Positions 51,046 to 61,206 are shown, counted from the first letter of the stretch. The stretch: 64,000 nt of DNA from UBA4742 sp037138595 (GCA_037138595.1 JBAXIB010000003.1:89302-153301), one strand, 5' to 3'. Program-made: numbers and translations. The notes: a model not told the origin generated them from the letters alone.

Positions 51046-52503
51046 GTGGGGTTCGAGGCCCCGTATGTGGAGCTCGAAGCGATTCAGGAGGTGGTTCCAA
51101 CGGCCGAAAACTTTGATGTCGTCATCATTGGTGGTGGTCCCGGCGGTTATGCCGCCGCGCTCTACGGCGCGGCCGCCGGGCTCAACGTGGCGTTGATCGA
51201 AAAGGGCAAGCTTGGCGGAACGTGCCTCAACGTGGGCTGCATCCCGGCCAAGGAATTGCTTGAGACTGCTTCGGTATTTCGGACAGTGAGCGATGCGGCT
51301 GCATTTGGAGTAATGGCGTCAAAGCCGACTGTCGATTTCGGCGCAGTTCAGGTTCGTAAGCAAAAGATTGTCGATCAACTCGTAGGCGGACTCGCCACGC
51401 TGTTGAAGCGACGCAAGGTCACGATGTTCGATGGAATTGGCACGTTAGGTTCTGGTCATATCGTCACGGTTACCGGCGGCGCTTCGGGCGACGTCGAACT
51501 AGTCGGTGAAGCAGTTGTGGTCGCGACCGGGTCAGTTCCACGAACCATTCCCGGGTTCGAGGTCGATGGCCGCTTGGTGGTCACCTCCGATGAGATGCTT
51601 TCGCTCCAACCGCTGCCGCAAACCGCGGCGGTGATTGGTGGTGGGGCGATCGGTTGTGAATTTGCCTCAATGATGTCCGACCTCGGAACCAAGGTGACGA
51701 TGCTTGAGGCAATGCCCAAGATTCTTCCCGGATGTGATGACGATGTAACAAAGATTGTGCTTCGCCAGTTTTCGAAACGCGGGATAGATGTGCGGACCGG
51801 CGTCGCAGTTACCGGCCACAAACCCCGAAAAAAGCGAGGTACGGCCGTCAGCTTCGGCGATGGGGAGACGCTTGAAGTCGATCTCGTCGTCGTGTCCGTC
51901 GGGCGAAAGCCGTTTACCGATGGCGTGATCGCCGCCGGAACTGCCGTGGGTATTTCGGACCGCGGGTTCATTGAAGTCGATGAAGTGTGTCGGACCGCCG
52001 AACCAGGGGTCTATGCCGTAGGCGATGTGATCGCGACGCCAGCATTGGCGCACGTTGGGTTCATCGAGGGCATCACAGTCATCAAAGACATCCTGGGTGA
52101 AAGCCCGATGGGAATCGATTACGCCAATGTCCCGTGGTGTATTTATTGTTTCCCTGAAGTCGCATTCGCTGGGTTGAGCGAACAAGCAGCAAAAGCTGCG
52201 GGAATCGACGTGAAAGTCTCTGCGCATCGTTATTCCGGTAACGGCCGAGCGATGATTATCGGTGAGACTGACGGCATGGTGAAAATCATTGCGAAGGTGG
52301 ATGCTGATGGCAACGCCGGGCAGATCATCGGCGTTCACATGGTGGGACCATGGGTAACTGAGCAACTCGGTCAGGGCTACCTTGCGGTCAACTGGGAAGC
52401 GACCGTCGAAGATGTCGCTCAATTCATCCAGCCGCATCCGACTTTGAGCGAGCTGTTCGGTGAGAGTGTCCTGGCACTTACCGGCCGTTCACTCCACGGT
52501 TAA
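51046..52503 (+). CDS. lpd: Dihydrolipoyl dehydrogenase (E3)
   Basis: A 485-residue FAD disulfide oxidoreductase. FAD motif VVIIGGGPGGYAAAL near residue 27, redox disulfide CLNVGC near 60-65, NAD motif VIGGGAIGCEFASMM near 197 and the C-terminal HPTLSE near 464 with the catalytic His-Glu pair are present. GTG at 51046, 51067 and 51091 are all in frame before the FAD motif; an AGGAG just before 51091 is too close to use for it, so I keep the longest. It reoxidises E2 dihydrolipoamide. The E2 gene follows after 32 bases. Confidence 0.95.
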   Translation: MGFEAPYVELEAIQEVVPTAENFDVVIIGGGPGGYAAALYGAAAGLNVALIEKGKLGGTCLNVGCIPAKELLETASVFRTVSDAAAFGVMASKPTVDFGAVQVRKQKIVDQLVGGLATLLKRRKVTMFDGIGTLGSGHIVTVTGGASGDVELVGEAVVVATGSVPRTIPGFEVDGRLVVTSDEMLSLQPLPQTAAVIGGGAIGCEFASMMSDLGTKVTMLEAMPKILPGCDDDVTKIVLRQFSKRGIDVRTGVAVTGHKPRKKRGTAVSFGDGETLEVDLVVVSVGRKPFTDGVIAAGTAVGISDRGFIEVDEVCRTAEPGVYAVGDVIATPALAHVGFIEGITVIKDILGESPMGIDYANVPWCIYCFPEVAFAGLSEQAAKAAGIDVKVSAHRYSGNGRAMIIGETDGMVKIIAKVDADGNAGQIIGVHMVGPWVTEQLGQGYLAVNWEATVEDVAQFIQPHPTLSELFGESVLALTGRSLHG

Positions 52504-52535
52504 TTCCGTCCCACGTTCTCGAGGAGTTTTCAACG

Positions 52536-53924
52536 ATGGCTGACATTGAAATGCCGCAACTAGGTGAAACGGTCACCGAAGGAACCATCACGAAATGGTT
52601 CAAGAATATTGGTGACCCCATTGCCGAAGACGAAGTTCTATTTGAGGTTTCGACTGACAAAGTCGATTCCGAAGTCCCGTCACCGGTCGCTGGATTTCTC
52701 AGCGAGATACGGGTGCCCGAGGGTGAGACGGTCGACGTCGGGACTATTCTCGCCGTCGTGTCGGCCGAAGCTCCGACAGCTGCTCCACCAGTCGCTCCGG
52801 CCACGCAAGCGGCGGTCGCACCGACGGGAAGGAACGATGACCGCGGAGCCTCGCCGAGCGCAGGCAGCACCTTGGAACCGGAACCCCGAACGCGAGATGC
52901 GGTAAGCGAGGTCACCCCGAAAGCTGACAAACCCGTTCCAGCACCAGCACCAGCACCAGCACCAGCACCAACCGGCGTCGCGTCAGGAATCGTATTGTCG
53001 CCGTTGGTGCGCAAGTTGATGGCAGATAATCAACTCACCCCCGCGCAGGTCAACGGCACCGGACTGGGTGGGCGAATCACTCGTGATGACGTCGAGCGGG
53101 TTATCGCTGGTCGGGGACCAGCAGCGCGCCGCGGGCCAGTCGATCGAACATCACCAAGTCGGCCGCACGAAGCCGAGCGTCCACCTGCGCCAAAGCCTCG
53201 GTCAGGAACCGGCGACACGGTCGAGAAACTCAACAACATGCGTCGCATTACTGGTGACCACATGGTGATGTCGAAGGCAACGGCGCCCCACGCGATGACT
53301 GCAGTCGAAGTTGACTATGAAAACGTCGAGCGGGTGCGAAACGCGCACCATGATGCTTGGTTAGACGAGGAAGGCTTCAGCCTGACCTACCTCCCATTTA
53401 TCTCGCGTGCAGTCGTCGATGCACTCCATGATTTTCCCCACATGAACGCTTCAATGGGTGACGGCGAGTTGGTAGTCCACAACTACGTCAATTTGGCTAT
53501 TGCCGTCGACCTGAATTTCGATGGTCTTCTCGCGCCGGTGATTCATGAAGCCGACGACAAGCGGCTTCGGGCAGTTGCTCGTGACATTCATGAGATTGCC
53601 GATCGTGCCCGAACGAAGCGACTGTCGGCTGACGACATTACTGGTGGGACTTTCACCATCTCGAACTCAGGTCCATTTGGGACGTTCATGGTCATTCCCG
53701 TTATCAATCAACCGCAGGTTGCGATCCTTTCGACTGACGCCGTGAAGCGCAAGCCGATTGTGGTGACCGCCGATGATGGTACTGAGGCAATTGCCATTCA
53801 TTCGGTTGGCATGTTGGCCATGAGTTGGGATCACCGAGCATTTGACGGTGCTTATGCAGCAGCATTTTTGCGGGAAGTACAACACATCATTGAAAACCGT
53901 GACTGGGAATCTGAGCTCGCATGA
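52536..53924 (+). CDS. 2-oxo acid dehydrogenase E2 dihydrolipoamide acyltransferase
   Basis: A 462-residue E2 with one lipoyl domain (lipoyl Lys in FEVSTDKVDSEV near residue 43), an Ala/Pro linker encoded by a 6-base tandem repeat, an E3/E1-binding domain (SPLVRKLMADNQLTPAQVNGTGLGGRITRDDV, in parts, about 153-190) and a catalytic domain ending in MSWDHRAFDGAYAAAFL with the His/Asp site near 432. It is most likely the pyruvate dehydrogenase E2, because AceE is in the window and no OdhA or E1alpha/beta gene is. The stop overlaps the LipB-LipA start (ATGA). Confidence 0.93.
   Translation: MADIEMPQLGETVTEGTITKWFKNIGDPIAEDEVLFEVSTDKVDSEVPSPVAGFLSEIRVPEGETVDVGTILAVVSAEAPTAAPPVAPATQAAVAPTGRNDDRGASPSAGSTLEPEPRTRDAVSEVTPKADKPVPAPAPAPAPAPTGVASGIVLSPLVRKLMADNQLTPAQVNGTGLGGRITRDDVERVIAGRGPAARRGPVDRTSPSRPHEAERPPAPKPRSGTGDTVEKLNNMRRITGDHMVMSKATAPHAMTAVEVDYENVERVRNAHHDAWLDEEGFSLTYLPFISRAVVDALHDFPHMNASMGDGELVVHNYVNLAIAVDLNFDGLLAPVIHEADDKRLRAVARDIHEIADRARTKRLSADDITGGTFTISNSGPFGTFMVIPVINQPQVAILSTDAVKRKPIVVTADDGTEAIAIHSVGMLAMSWDHRAFDGAYAAAFLREVQHIIENRDWESELA
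52938..52967 (+). repeat. Five tandem CCAGCA units encoding an Ala-Pro linker
   Basis: The repeat encodes the flexible linker after the lipoyl domain of E2. It is prone to length change by slippage in whole Pro-Ala units. Confidence 0.9.
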
Positions 53925-55654
53925 CGTTGCGCGTGCGCTGGCTCGGCACCGTGCCGTACCAAGATGCTCACGCGTTGCAGACGGGGTTGTTCTCAGCCAA
54001 GTCTGACGACTGGCTGCTGCTACTTGAACATCCTCACGTCTATACGCTTGGAGTTCGAACAGACCTTGACAATGTCTTGGCCCCAGCGGCACAACTCGGC
54101 GCGGACATAGTCCGAACCGACCGAGGTGGAGATGTCACCTATCACGGCCCGGGCCAACTCGTTGCGTATCCGGTGCGCTCTGTCCCAGGAAAGCGTGGGG
54201 GAGGCATGGCCGACACGGTGGCCTATGTACGCGACATTGAAGACTTCCTGATTGAGGTACTTGCCGACTTGGGACTACATGATGTCGGTCGGTTACGTGG
54301 ATTCCCCGGGATCTGGGTTGAACCAAACGGTGACGGAACCCGAAAAATTGCGGCTATCGGAGTTCGTCTAAACCGCGGGCGATCCATGCACGGCTTTGCG
54401 CTGAATGTGTCGACCGACCTGTCATATTTCGATCGCATTGTTCCGTGTGGGATCGCCGATAAGGCGGTGACGTCACTGCACGCCGAGGGTATCAATGTCA
54501 CGATGCGCGAGGTCGTCGATGTGGTTGCACGGCGCGCTGCGAATCGTTGGTCGGCCCCTGGTGAAAGCGAACGCCACGACGTTGTCTGGCGTCACCGCCT
54601 AGAGGATGTAGCGCCGTTCACCCGAGGCGAAGGCCCGGGACAACCTGGATTGGGTGCCAAACCGGGAACGGTCGCGGTAAGCCTTGACACCACCGCCCGA
54701 CGCCGTTCTCGACTGAGTGAAGCGGGTGTGAGCGATGGCCTCAGCATCGGACAGCGAAAGCCGCCATGGCTGCGAGCACCGGTGCAAATGGGTTCGGAGT
54801 TTCTCAAGTTGGGAAACACCCTGCGTGATCTCGGGCTTGTCACGGTCTGTGAAGAAGCCGGTTGCCCAAATATTTCTGACTGCTGGTCGGATGGAACCGC
54901 GACCTTCATGTTGAATGGTGAACGTTGCACGCGCGCGTGCGGCTTCTGCCTAGTCGATACGAGTCATCCGCAACCAGTAGACGTTGATGAACCCGAACGC
55001 GTTGCTGAGGCGGTTGTTCGGATGGGTCTTGAATTCGCCGTGCTTACCGCGGTTGCGCGAGACGACCTCGCCGACGGGGGTGCCAATGGTTTTGTCGAAA
55101 GCATCCATGCGATTCGACGGCGTTCTCCTGCTACCCAAATCGAGGTGTTGATTTCGGACTGCAAAGGTGATCCGGTTGCATTGCAGCGCATCTTTGATGC
55201 CCGACCTGATGTGTTGAACCACAACATCGAGACGGTCATTCGACTACAGCGTGCCGTTCGGCCGTCAGCTTCTTATGCGCGCAGTTTGGCAGTGTTGGCG
55301 CGAGCTCGCGCCGCCGGGTTGATGACGAAATCAGGCATCATCGTTGGTCTTGGCGAAGATGAAGACGAGGTGACCGCGACGCTCGCCGATCTCGCTGGAG
55401 TCGGAGTTGAGATTGTGACAATTGGTCACTATTTGCGACCCACGACGAACCACCTGCCCGTTGCCCGGTGGTGGACCCCTGAGGAATTCAATCGACTCAA
55501 ACACATCGGTGAAGCGTTGGGCATTCGTCACGTTGAGTCGAGCCCACTGACTCGTTCGAGTTACCACGCTCGCGAGGCCGCTGAAAAAGGCTTCGCAGCT
55601 CGATCACTCACTGACGGATCTGAATCGACCCTCGTGGGTGCGCCGGTATCGTGA
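53921..55654 (+). CDS. lipB-lipA: Fused octanoyltransferase-lipoyl synthase (LipB-LipA)
   Basis: A single 577-residue frame. Residues 1-215 are LipB, with RGGDVTYHGPGQLVAYPV near 67-84, the catalytic Lys in RKIAAIGVRL near 142 and the catalytic Cys in IVPCGIADKAVTSL near 176. A low-complexity linker spans about 220-275. Residues 280-577 are LipA: RKPPWLRAP, the auxiliary cluster CEEAGCPNISDCW near 310, the radical SAM CTRACGFC near 336 and the final RSSYHA serine. It attaches octanoate to E2 and inserts two sulfurs. Both active sites look complete. The gene is co-translated with E2 and overlaps the M24 gene (GTGA). Confidence 0.95.
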   Translation: MTLRVRWLGTVPYQDAHALQTGLFSAKSDDWLLLLEHPHVYTLGVRTDLDNVLAPAAQLGADIVRTDRGGDVTYHGPGQLVAYPVRSVPGKRGGGMADTVAYVRDIEDFLIEVLADLGLHDVGRLRGFPGIWVEPNGDGTRKIAAIGVRLNRGRSMHGFALNVSTDLSYFDRIVPCGIADKAVTSLHAEGINVTMREVVDVVARRAANRWSAPGESERHDVVWRHRLEDVAPFTRGEGPGQPGLGAKPGTVAVSLDTTARRRSRLSEAGVSDGLSIGQRKPPWLRAPVQMGSEFLKLGNTLRDLGLVTVCEEAGCPNISDCWSDGTATFMLNGERCTRACGFCLVDTSHPQPVDVDEPERVAEAVVRMGLEFAVLTAVARDDLADGGANGFVESIHAIRRRSPATQIEVLISDCKGDPVALQRIFDARPDVLNHNIETVIRLQRAVRPSASYARSLAVLARARAAGLMTKSGIIVGLGEDEDEVTATLADLAGVGVEIVTIGHYLRPTTNHLPVARWWTPEEFNRLKHIGEALGIRHVESSPLTRSSYHAREAAEKGFAARSLTDGSESTLVGAPVS

Positions 55655-56775
55655 CGACCATGCACGGCGAACGGATGGACCGAGTTCGAGGCGCTATGGC
55701 CGAACATGGCGTCGACGTCTTGTTGCTGTCGGTTGGTGCCGACTTGCCCTGGTTGATTGGCTACGAGGCCATGCCATTGGAGCGACTGACGATGCTTGTC
55801 GTGCCGGGCGAAGGCGAGGCAACGCTAGTTGTTCCTCGCCTTGAGGCGCCGCGCGTCGTCGAACGAGGCGACCTTTTTTCGATTCAACCGTGGGGTGAAA
55901 CCGACGATCCGATTGACATGGTGGCCTCGCTCGTTACGAGTCGCACAACAGCCAATGTTGCGGCAATTGGCGATCACACTTGGGCGCAGTTTCTGATTGA
56001 GCTTGGGGATCGACTCCCTGCGACATCATTTCGGCGGGCAAGCGCAGTAACCGGACCATTGCGGGCGGTGAAAGACCGACAGGAGATTGCCGCGTTGGCG
56101 AAGGCCGGCGCTGCCGTGGACCGAATTGCTCGTGATTTGCAAGCCGGTGGAATTCCACTGATCGGGCGGACTGAAGCACAGGTGTCGGCCGACATCGGTC
56201 AACGGATCCTCGCCGAGGGCCATCAACGAGTGAACTTCGCCATCGTCGCAGCGGGAGAACACGCAGCGAGTCCGCACCACGAAGCAGGTGACCGACTCAT
56301 TCGTGCTGACGAAGTCGTGTTGTGCGATTTCGGTGGAACGATGCTGGCTGACGGCGGAGCTGGATATTGCTCAGATATCACCCGCTGCGTCTATACCGGT
56401 GATCCGCCGGCCGAATTTGCTCAGCTCTATGACGTGCTGTTTCAGGCACACTCAGCCGCGGTGGCGGCGAGTCTCGTGGGCGCAGCTGCCGAAACAATTG
56501 ACTTCGCGGCGAGAAGTGTTATTGACGATGCCGGTTTTGGCGAATGGTTTATTCATCGCACAGGGCACGGTATCGGCGTAGATGCCCATGAGGATCCCTA
56601 CATCGTGGCCGGGAATTCATTGCCAATCGTGGCAGGAAATGTATTTTCTATCGAGCCGGGTATCTATTTACCTCAACTTTGGGGAGCGCGTCTCGAAGAC
56701 ATCGTCGTCGCCACCGTCGGCGGCCCGATCTCACTGAACCAAGCTGAACATCGGCTGGTTTCGGTTGACGCGTGA
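55651..56775 (+). CDS. M24 family metallopeptidase, Xaa-Pro aminopeptidase-like
   Basis: A 374-residue protein with a creatinase-like N-domain and a pita-bread core. Metal ligands are visible in CDFGGT near 226, CSDITR near 240, TGHGIGVDAHE near 306, SIEPGIY near 334 and ARLEDIV near 349. This fits Xaa-Pro dipeptidase or aminopeptidase. GTG lies in the LipB-LipA stop, so it belongs to the lpd operon, though a link to lipoate metabolism is not evident. Confidence 0.9.
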   Translation: MTTMHGERMDRVRGAMAEHGVDVLLLSVGADLPWLIGYEAMPLERLTMLVVPGEGEATLVVPRLEAPRVVERGDLFSIQPWGETDDPIDMVASLVTSRTTANVAAIGDHTWAQFLIELGDRLPATSFRRASAVTGPLRAVKDRQEIAALAKAGAAVDRIARDLQAGGIPLIGRTEAQVSADIGQRILAEGHQRVNFAIVAAGEHAASPHHEAGDRLIRADEVVLCDFGGTMLADGGAGYCSDITRCVYTGDPPAEFAQLYDVLFQAHSAAVAASLVGAAAETIDFAARSVIDDAGFGEWFIHRTGHGIGVDAHEDPYIVAGNSLPIVAGNVFSIEPGIYLPQLWGARLEDIVVATVGGPISLNQAEHRLVSVDA

Positions 56776-57626
56776 TTGACTTTGACGCGGCATCACTATT
56801 GTTGCAATGGGCAACCGGCGGATTGCTCTTCCTTTGGGTGACAACCCGCCGACGCGAGGTCGGCTTGGGCTACGGCTGGCTCATGCGGTCGATTTACCTC
56901 GCAATGGCGATCGCGGCGTGGTACATCGGAACCCAAGTAATCGCGCCTCTACCGGTACGCGATGCATCTTCGGCGGGCGTGGTACTCGCGACGGGTGTGG
57001 CGCTTGCGGTTTCGGTCGGGCGACGCAAAGCGGGCGTTTCGGGACAACTTGTTGAGGCCGAGGCGCGCAGTGCGCGGGTTGCCGCGATGACCGGGATAGA
57101 GCGTTCGCCGGTCACTCGAGATGATTCCGCACCGGAGTTTCCGCCAGTCCTCGATTTGATTGCGCCGTCGATTGGAGCAATTGGCATCATCGCTGCTGGG
57201 CTTCATGCGGGTGGGCCGGCGTGGTTGGCAATCGCCAGATTCTTGGTCGGTGCTGCATTTATGGGAGCCGTAACCGATGCGATGCTGCTCGGTCACTGGT
57301 ACTTGGTTCAACCGGGATTAGCTCGCGGGCCATTGCTGGAGTTAGTCAAGTGGACTGGTTGGCTTTGGGTTCCCGAGGTCGTTTTGTTACTGATCCCCGT
57401 CGGGATGGTTTCGGTCATAAACGGAACTATTGATGATCATTACAACGGACTGCTTGGGTGGTTTTGGATCGCGTGCGCAGTTACAACCGGCGGCCTCATT
57501 GTCATCACCCGAATGGCGCTGAAAGAGCGTTACTACTCGGCGGTTATGTCCGCGACGGGGTTGTTATATCTCGCGATCTTGACCGCGTTCGGAACGGATC
57601 TCGTGGCTCGAGCGCTGCTGTCTTGA
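56772..57626 (+). CDS. Polytopic membrane protein of unknown function
   Basis: A 284-residue protein with about eight transmembrane helices and a short charged loop (near residues 95-122). The start overlaps the M24 stop (GTGA), so it is co-translated with the peptidase. I do not recognise the family; WYLVQPGLARGPLLELVKWTGWLW (in parts) is a recognisable feature to search with. It converges with metH, 13 bases apart. Confidence 0.75.
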   Translation: MIDFDAASLLLQWATGGLLFLWVTTRRREVGLGYGWLMRSIYLAMAIAAWYIGTQVIAPLPVRDASSAGVVLATGVALAVSVGRRKAGVSGQLVEAEARSARVAAMTGIERSPVTRDDSAPEFPPVLDLIAPSIGAIGIIAAGLHAGGPAWLAIARFLVGAAFMGAVTDAMLLGHWYLVQPGLARGPLLELVKWTGWLWVPEVVLLLIPVGMVSVINGTIDDHYNGLLGWFWIACAVTTGGLIVITRMALKERYYSAVMSATGLLYLAILTAFGTDLVARALLS

Positions 57627-57639
57627 CGCGGTACGTGCG

Positions 57640-60600
57640 CTATCGCGCGACGAAATATTTTGCTTGAGGGTGATGGAGCACAATTGCTGATGTGGTCTGC
57701 TCAGGCTGGTATTGAAACCCGGTTTCCTCATTGACTTCGATTCCAATTCGGCTGGCGTCGAGTAACTGCGCAACTTTCTCGTTGTCTTCAAGGTCGGGAC
57801 ACGCGGGGTAACCCCAAGAGTAGCGACCGCCGCGGTACTGCTGGCGGAACAATCCGGCAAGATTTGGACCGTCTTCTTCGACGAATCCCCATTCTTGCCG
57901 AATGCGATGGTGCCAATACTCAGCGAGCGCCTCGGCCATTTCGACACCGAGTCCATGCACAAGCAGATACTCCTGATATTTGTCTTGACCGAATAATTCA
58001 GCAGTTAGGTCGCTGACTCGCTGGCCCATAGTGACGATGTGAAAGGCGACGTAGTCGCGATCGTCGGATCCGATTGGCCGAACAAAGTCGGGGATTGAGA
58101 ACCATGGCGCCTTGGTCTGCCGGGGGTACGAGAACCGGACTAATTCGTCATCGCGAGTGTCGTCGCTCCAGATGATGATGTCGTTGCCGTCGCTGTTGGC
58201 GGGGAAGTACCCGTAGACAACCTGTGGGACCAAAATGTCTGCTGCTTTGGCCTCGGCAAGTTGTGATCGGAGGATCGGACGGATGCGATCTTTGAACTCG
58301 GTGTCGGTTTCAACCGTTCCGTCGGGAAACTTCTCTGGTCGGAACTGCCACTGATTGCGAAACAGCGCGGTTTCATTGATGTACGCAGCGATGTCGGCGA
58401 GGGCAATGCCTTTGATGACCTTTGAGCCTAGAAATGGTGGTGCGAAAACGGGATTGTCGATTTCGACATCGGGCGATCGACGGGAAAGGCCGGTGTTTGC
58501 TTCCGCCGCACCCTCGTCAGTCGGAATCGTGGTGAGGCGCGACGCCACCTTTGACTCACTGGGATCGCGCCCCCATGCGGGATCGTCAGGATCACCGGTG
58601 CCGCGCTTCAGTTCGCCGAGACGGTCCATGACCCGTAGTCCCTCAAACGCGTCCTTTCCGTAAAAAAGGCGCCCCTCGTAGACCTCGCGGAGGTCCCGCT
58701 CTACGTAGGTGCGGGTGAGCGCAGCGCCACCGAGCAGTATGGGGAACGCAGCCAAACCTCGTGCATTGAGTTCACTCAGGTTGTCGCGCATGATCAGGGT
58801 GCTCTTGACGAGCAGACCACTCATGCCGATTGCGTCAGCACCAACTTCGACGGCCTTTTCGATCATTTCAGCGATGCCAATTTTGATGCCGAGATTGTGG
58901 ACTTCATAGCCATTGTTCGTGAGGATGATGTCGACGAGGTTTTTGCCGATGTCATGGACATCGCCTTTAACCGTCGCAAGTACGATCCGTCCTTTGCCGC
59001 CGGAATCATCCTTTTCCATATGTGGCTCGAGGAATGCCACGGACGATTTCATCGTCTCAGCGGATTGCAGAACAAACGGCAACTGCATCTCGCCGGTCGC
59101 GAACAATTCGCCGACGACCTTCATGCCAGCAAGGAGAATGTCATTGATAATGGCCAGAGCGGTGATCCCCATGTCGAGGGCAGTGGTGAGTTCGCCTTCG
59201 AGCCCATCGCGGTCGCCGTCGATGATGCGCTGCGAGAGGCGGCGCTCGATGGTCCAGTCAGTGCGGTCTTCTTTGACGACCTCAATGGCGTTCACGTCTT
59301 CGAATACTGAAAGCAGCGTTTGCAACGGGTCATAAGCCGGTTCAGTATCAGTAGCCGGTCGGCGTCGGTCGTAGACGAGGTCAAGGGCTACCTCGCGCTG
59401 AATGTCAGGAATTTTGTTGAGGGGCATGATTCGTGCGGCATGGACGATTGCTGAATCGAGTCCTGCGGCGACCGCCTCGTGGAGAAAGACCGAATTGAGC
59501 ACGTGACGCGCCGCTGGTTTGAGTCCGAATGAGACGTTGGACAGTCCCAGCACCGTATGGACTCCCGGTAGTTCAGCTTTGATTCGGGTTATTGCTTCGA
59601 GCGTGGCCATGGCATCGCCGCGAAGGTCGTCGTCGCCAGTCGATAACGGAAATGTCAGCGCGTCGAAAATGATGTCGCTTGATTCAAGTCCATAGGTTGT
59701 GACCGCGAGGTCGTGGATGCGATGAGCAACCCGCATTTTCCACTCAACGTCGCGGGCCTGGCCGTCCTCGTCGATCAGCAAACAAATCACTGCCGCGCCG
59801 TATTCGCGCGCAAGTTTGAGGACCCGATCAAGTCGAGAACCATCGGCGAATCCGTCTTCAAGGTTGGCGGAGTTCAAAATTGCCCGACCGCCGAGCCACA
59901 TAAGACCGGCTTCCATGACCTCAGGTTCAGTTGAGTCGAGCACGAGCGGGACGCTGCACTGGGTCGCGAATCGCGATGCAATCTCGTCCATGTCGGCTGC
60001 GCCGTCGCGTCCCACGTAATCAACGCAGACGTCAAGGACATGCGATCCTTCTTTGACTTGATCTTTTGCCGTGCCGACCGCGGTATCCCAGTCAGCTTCA
60101 AGGAGTGCTTCTTTGAATTTCTTCGACCCGTTGGCGTTGGTTCGCTCGCCAATTATGAGAAACGAGGTGTCTTGGTGGAATGGAACCATCGAATAGATCG
60201 AAGTTGCACCAGCCTCGTGAATTGGAAACCGCGGCGCTCGCTCTAAATCCCGACAGGTATCAACGACAGCTTTGAGATGCGCGGGGGTTGTGCCGCAACA
60301 GCCGCCGATGATTTCGACACCCAAATTGGTGACGAAAGATCGGTGATGTTCGGCGAGTGCTTCAGGGGTGAGGTCATAGTGCATGTGGCCGTCTACAACC
60401 GATGGCAAGCCCGCATTGGGGATGCACGAAATTGGCATCCGCGCGTGCTGGGAAAGGTGGCGAAGGTGCTCGCTCATTTCGACCGGGCCAGTGGCGCAGT
60501 TGATGCCGATGACGTCTGGCCGCATTGCATCAAGTGCACTGAGGGCTGCGGCTATTTCGGTACCAGGAAGCATCCGGCCGGTGAGTTCCATGGTGATTTG

Positions 60601-61167
60601 CACCTGAAGCGGAACCTGAGAACCAACGATGTTCATGGCTCGGCGACAACCGATCATGGCGGCCTTTATCGACAACAGGTCAAACATCGTTTCGATGATG
60701 ATGATGTCGACGCCGCCTTCGATTAACGCTTCAGCTTGGACTTGATAGTGGTCGCGGAGTTCGGCAAAGCGAATTTGCCCGAGTGATGGGAACTTGGTGC
60801 CCGGGCCAATGGAACCGGCGACGAATCGGGGATGATCGGCAGTGGAGTAATCCGATGCGACTTCGCGTGCCAGACGGGCTGCAGCCAAATTAATTTCGCG
60901 GGCGCGATCGGCGAGGCCGTATTCGCCAAGGGTTATTGGCATCCCGCCAAAGGTGTCGGTTTCGATCACGTCGACGCCAACGTCGAGATACTCGGCGTGC
61001 AGTTCTTTGATGATGTCAGGTCGGGTGACCACGAGTAATTCGTTGCATCCTTCGAGCTCGGGGCCACCGAAGTCATCGGCCGTGAGGCCGCGTTGTTGGA
61101 TCCCGGTACCCATCGCGCCGTCATAGATAATGACGCGTTGGTTGACCGCCTGGAGGAATGAACTCAT
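57640..61167 (-). CDS. metH: Cobalamin-dependent methionine synthase
   Basis: An 1175-residue four-module enzyme. The homocysteine module has zinc ligands in GINCATGP near 222 and GGCCGTTP near 289; the pterin module follows (IIGERTNANGSKKF near 345); the B12 module has DVHDIGKNLV near 737, with the histidine that binds cobalt; the C-terminal activation domain holds RPEKFPDG and the GYPACPDLEDN segment. I choose ATG 61167 over 61188 because TAGCCT lies 7 bases before it. It makes methionine from homocysteine with methyl-tetrahydrofolate. No cobalamin riboswitch fits in the short upstream gap. Confidence 0.96.
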   Translation of the reverse strand: MSSFLQAVNQRVIIYDGAMGTGIQQRGLTADDFGGPELEGCNELLVVTRPDIIKELHAEYLDVGVDVIETDTFGGMPITLGEYGLADRAREINLAAARLAREVASDYSTADHPRFVAGSIGPGTKFPSLGQIRFAELRDHYQVQAEALIEGGVDIIIIETMFDLLSIKAAMIGCRRAMNIVGSQVPLQVQITMELTGRMLPGTEIAAALSALDAMRPDVIGINCATGPVEMSEHLRHLSQHARMPISCIPNAGLPSVVDGHMHYDLTPEALAEHHRSFVTNLGVEIIGGCCGTTPAHLKAVVDTCRDLERAPRFPIHEAGATSIYSMVPFHQDTSFLIIGERTNANGSKKFKEALLEADWDTAVGTAKDQVKEGSHVLDVCVDYVGRDGAADMDEIASRFATQCSVPLVLDSTEPEVMEAGLMWLGGRAILNSANLEDGFADGSRLDRVLKLAREYGAAVICLLIDEDGQARDVEWKMRVAHRIHDLAVTTYGLESSDIIFDALTFPLSTGDDDLRGDAMATLEAITRIKAELPGVHTVLGLSNVSFGLKPAARHVLNSVFLHEAVAAGLDSAIVHAARIMPLNKIPDIQREVALDLVYDRRRPATDTEPAYDPLQTLLSVFEDVNAIEVVKEDRTDWTIERRLSQRIIDGDRDGLEGELTTALDMGITALAIINDILLAGMKVVGELFATGEMQLPFVLQSAETMKSSVAFLEPHMEKDDSGGKGRIVLATVKGDVHDIGKNLVDIILTNNGYEVHNLGIKIGIAEMIEKAVEVGADAIGMSGLLVKSTLIMRDNLSELNARGLAAFPILLGGAALTRTYVERDLREVYEGRLFYGKDAFEGLRVMDRLGELKRGTGDPDDPAWGRDPSESKVASRLTTIPTDEGAAEANTGLSRRSPDVEIDNPVFAPPFLGSKVIKGIALADIAAYINETALFRNQWQFRPEKFPDGTVETDTEFKDRIRPILRSQLAEAKAADILVPQVVYGYFPANSDGNDIIIWSDDTRDDELVRFSYPRQTKAPWFSIPDFVRPIGSDDRDYVAFHIVTMGQRVSDLTAELFGQDKYQEYLLVHGLGVEMAEALAEYWHHRIRQEWGFVEEDGPNLAGLFRQQYRGGRYSWGYPACPDLEDNEKVAQLLDASRIGIEVNEETGFQYQPEQTTSAIVLHHPQAKYFVAR

Positions 61168-61174
61168 GGGGCTC

Positions 61175-61180
61175 AGGCTA
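61175..61180 (-). promoter_or_regulatory. TAGCCT, probable -10 of leaderless metH
   Basis: Seven bases before ATG 61167; if real, the longer start at 61188 would lie upstream of the transcript. Confidence 0.5.
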
Positions 61181-61189
61181 GTTGCCATG

Positions 61190-61206
61190 GTTCATGGGCC
61201 CTGAAC
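61190..61206. promoter_or_regulatory. Near-perfect palindrome between metH and divergent gene
   Basis: GTTCATGGGCCCTGAAC has arms GTTCA and TGAAC around a GGGCC core with one mismatch. It lies 10 bases upstream of the metH TAGCCT hexamer, so it may bind a regulator of metH. Confidence 0.35.
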
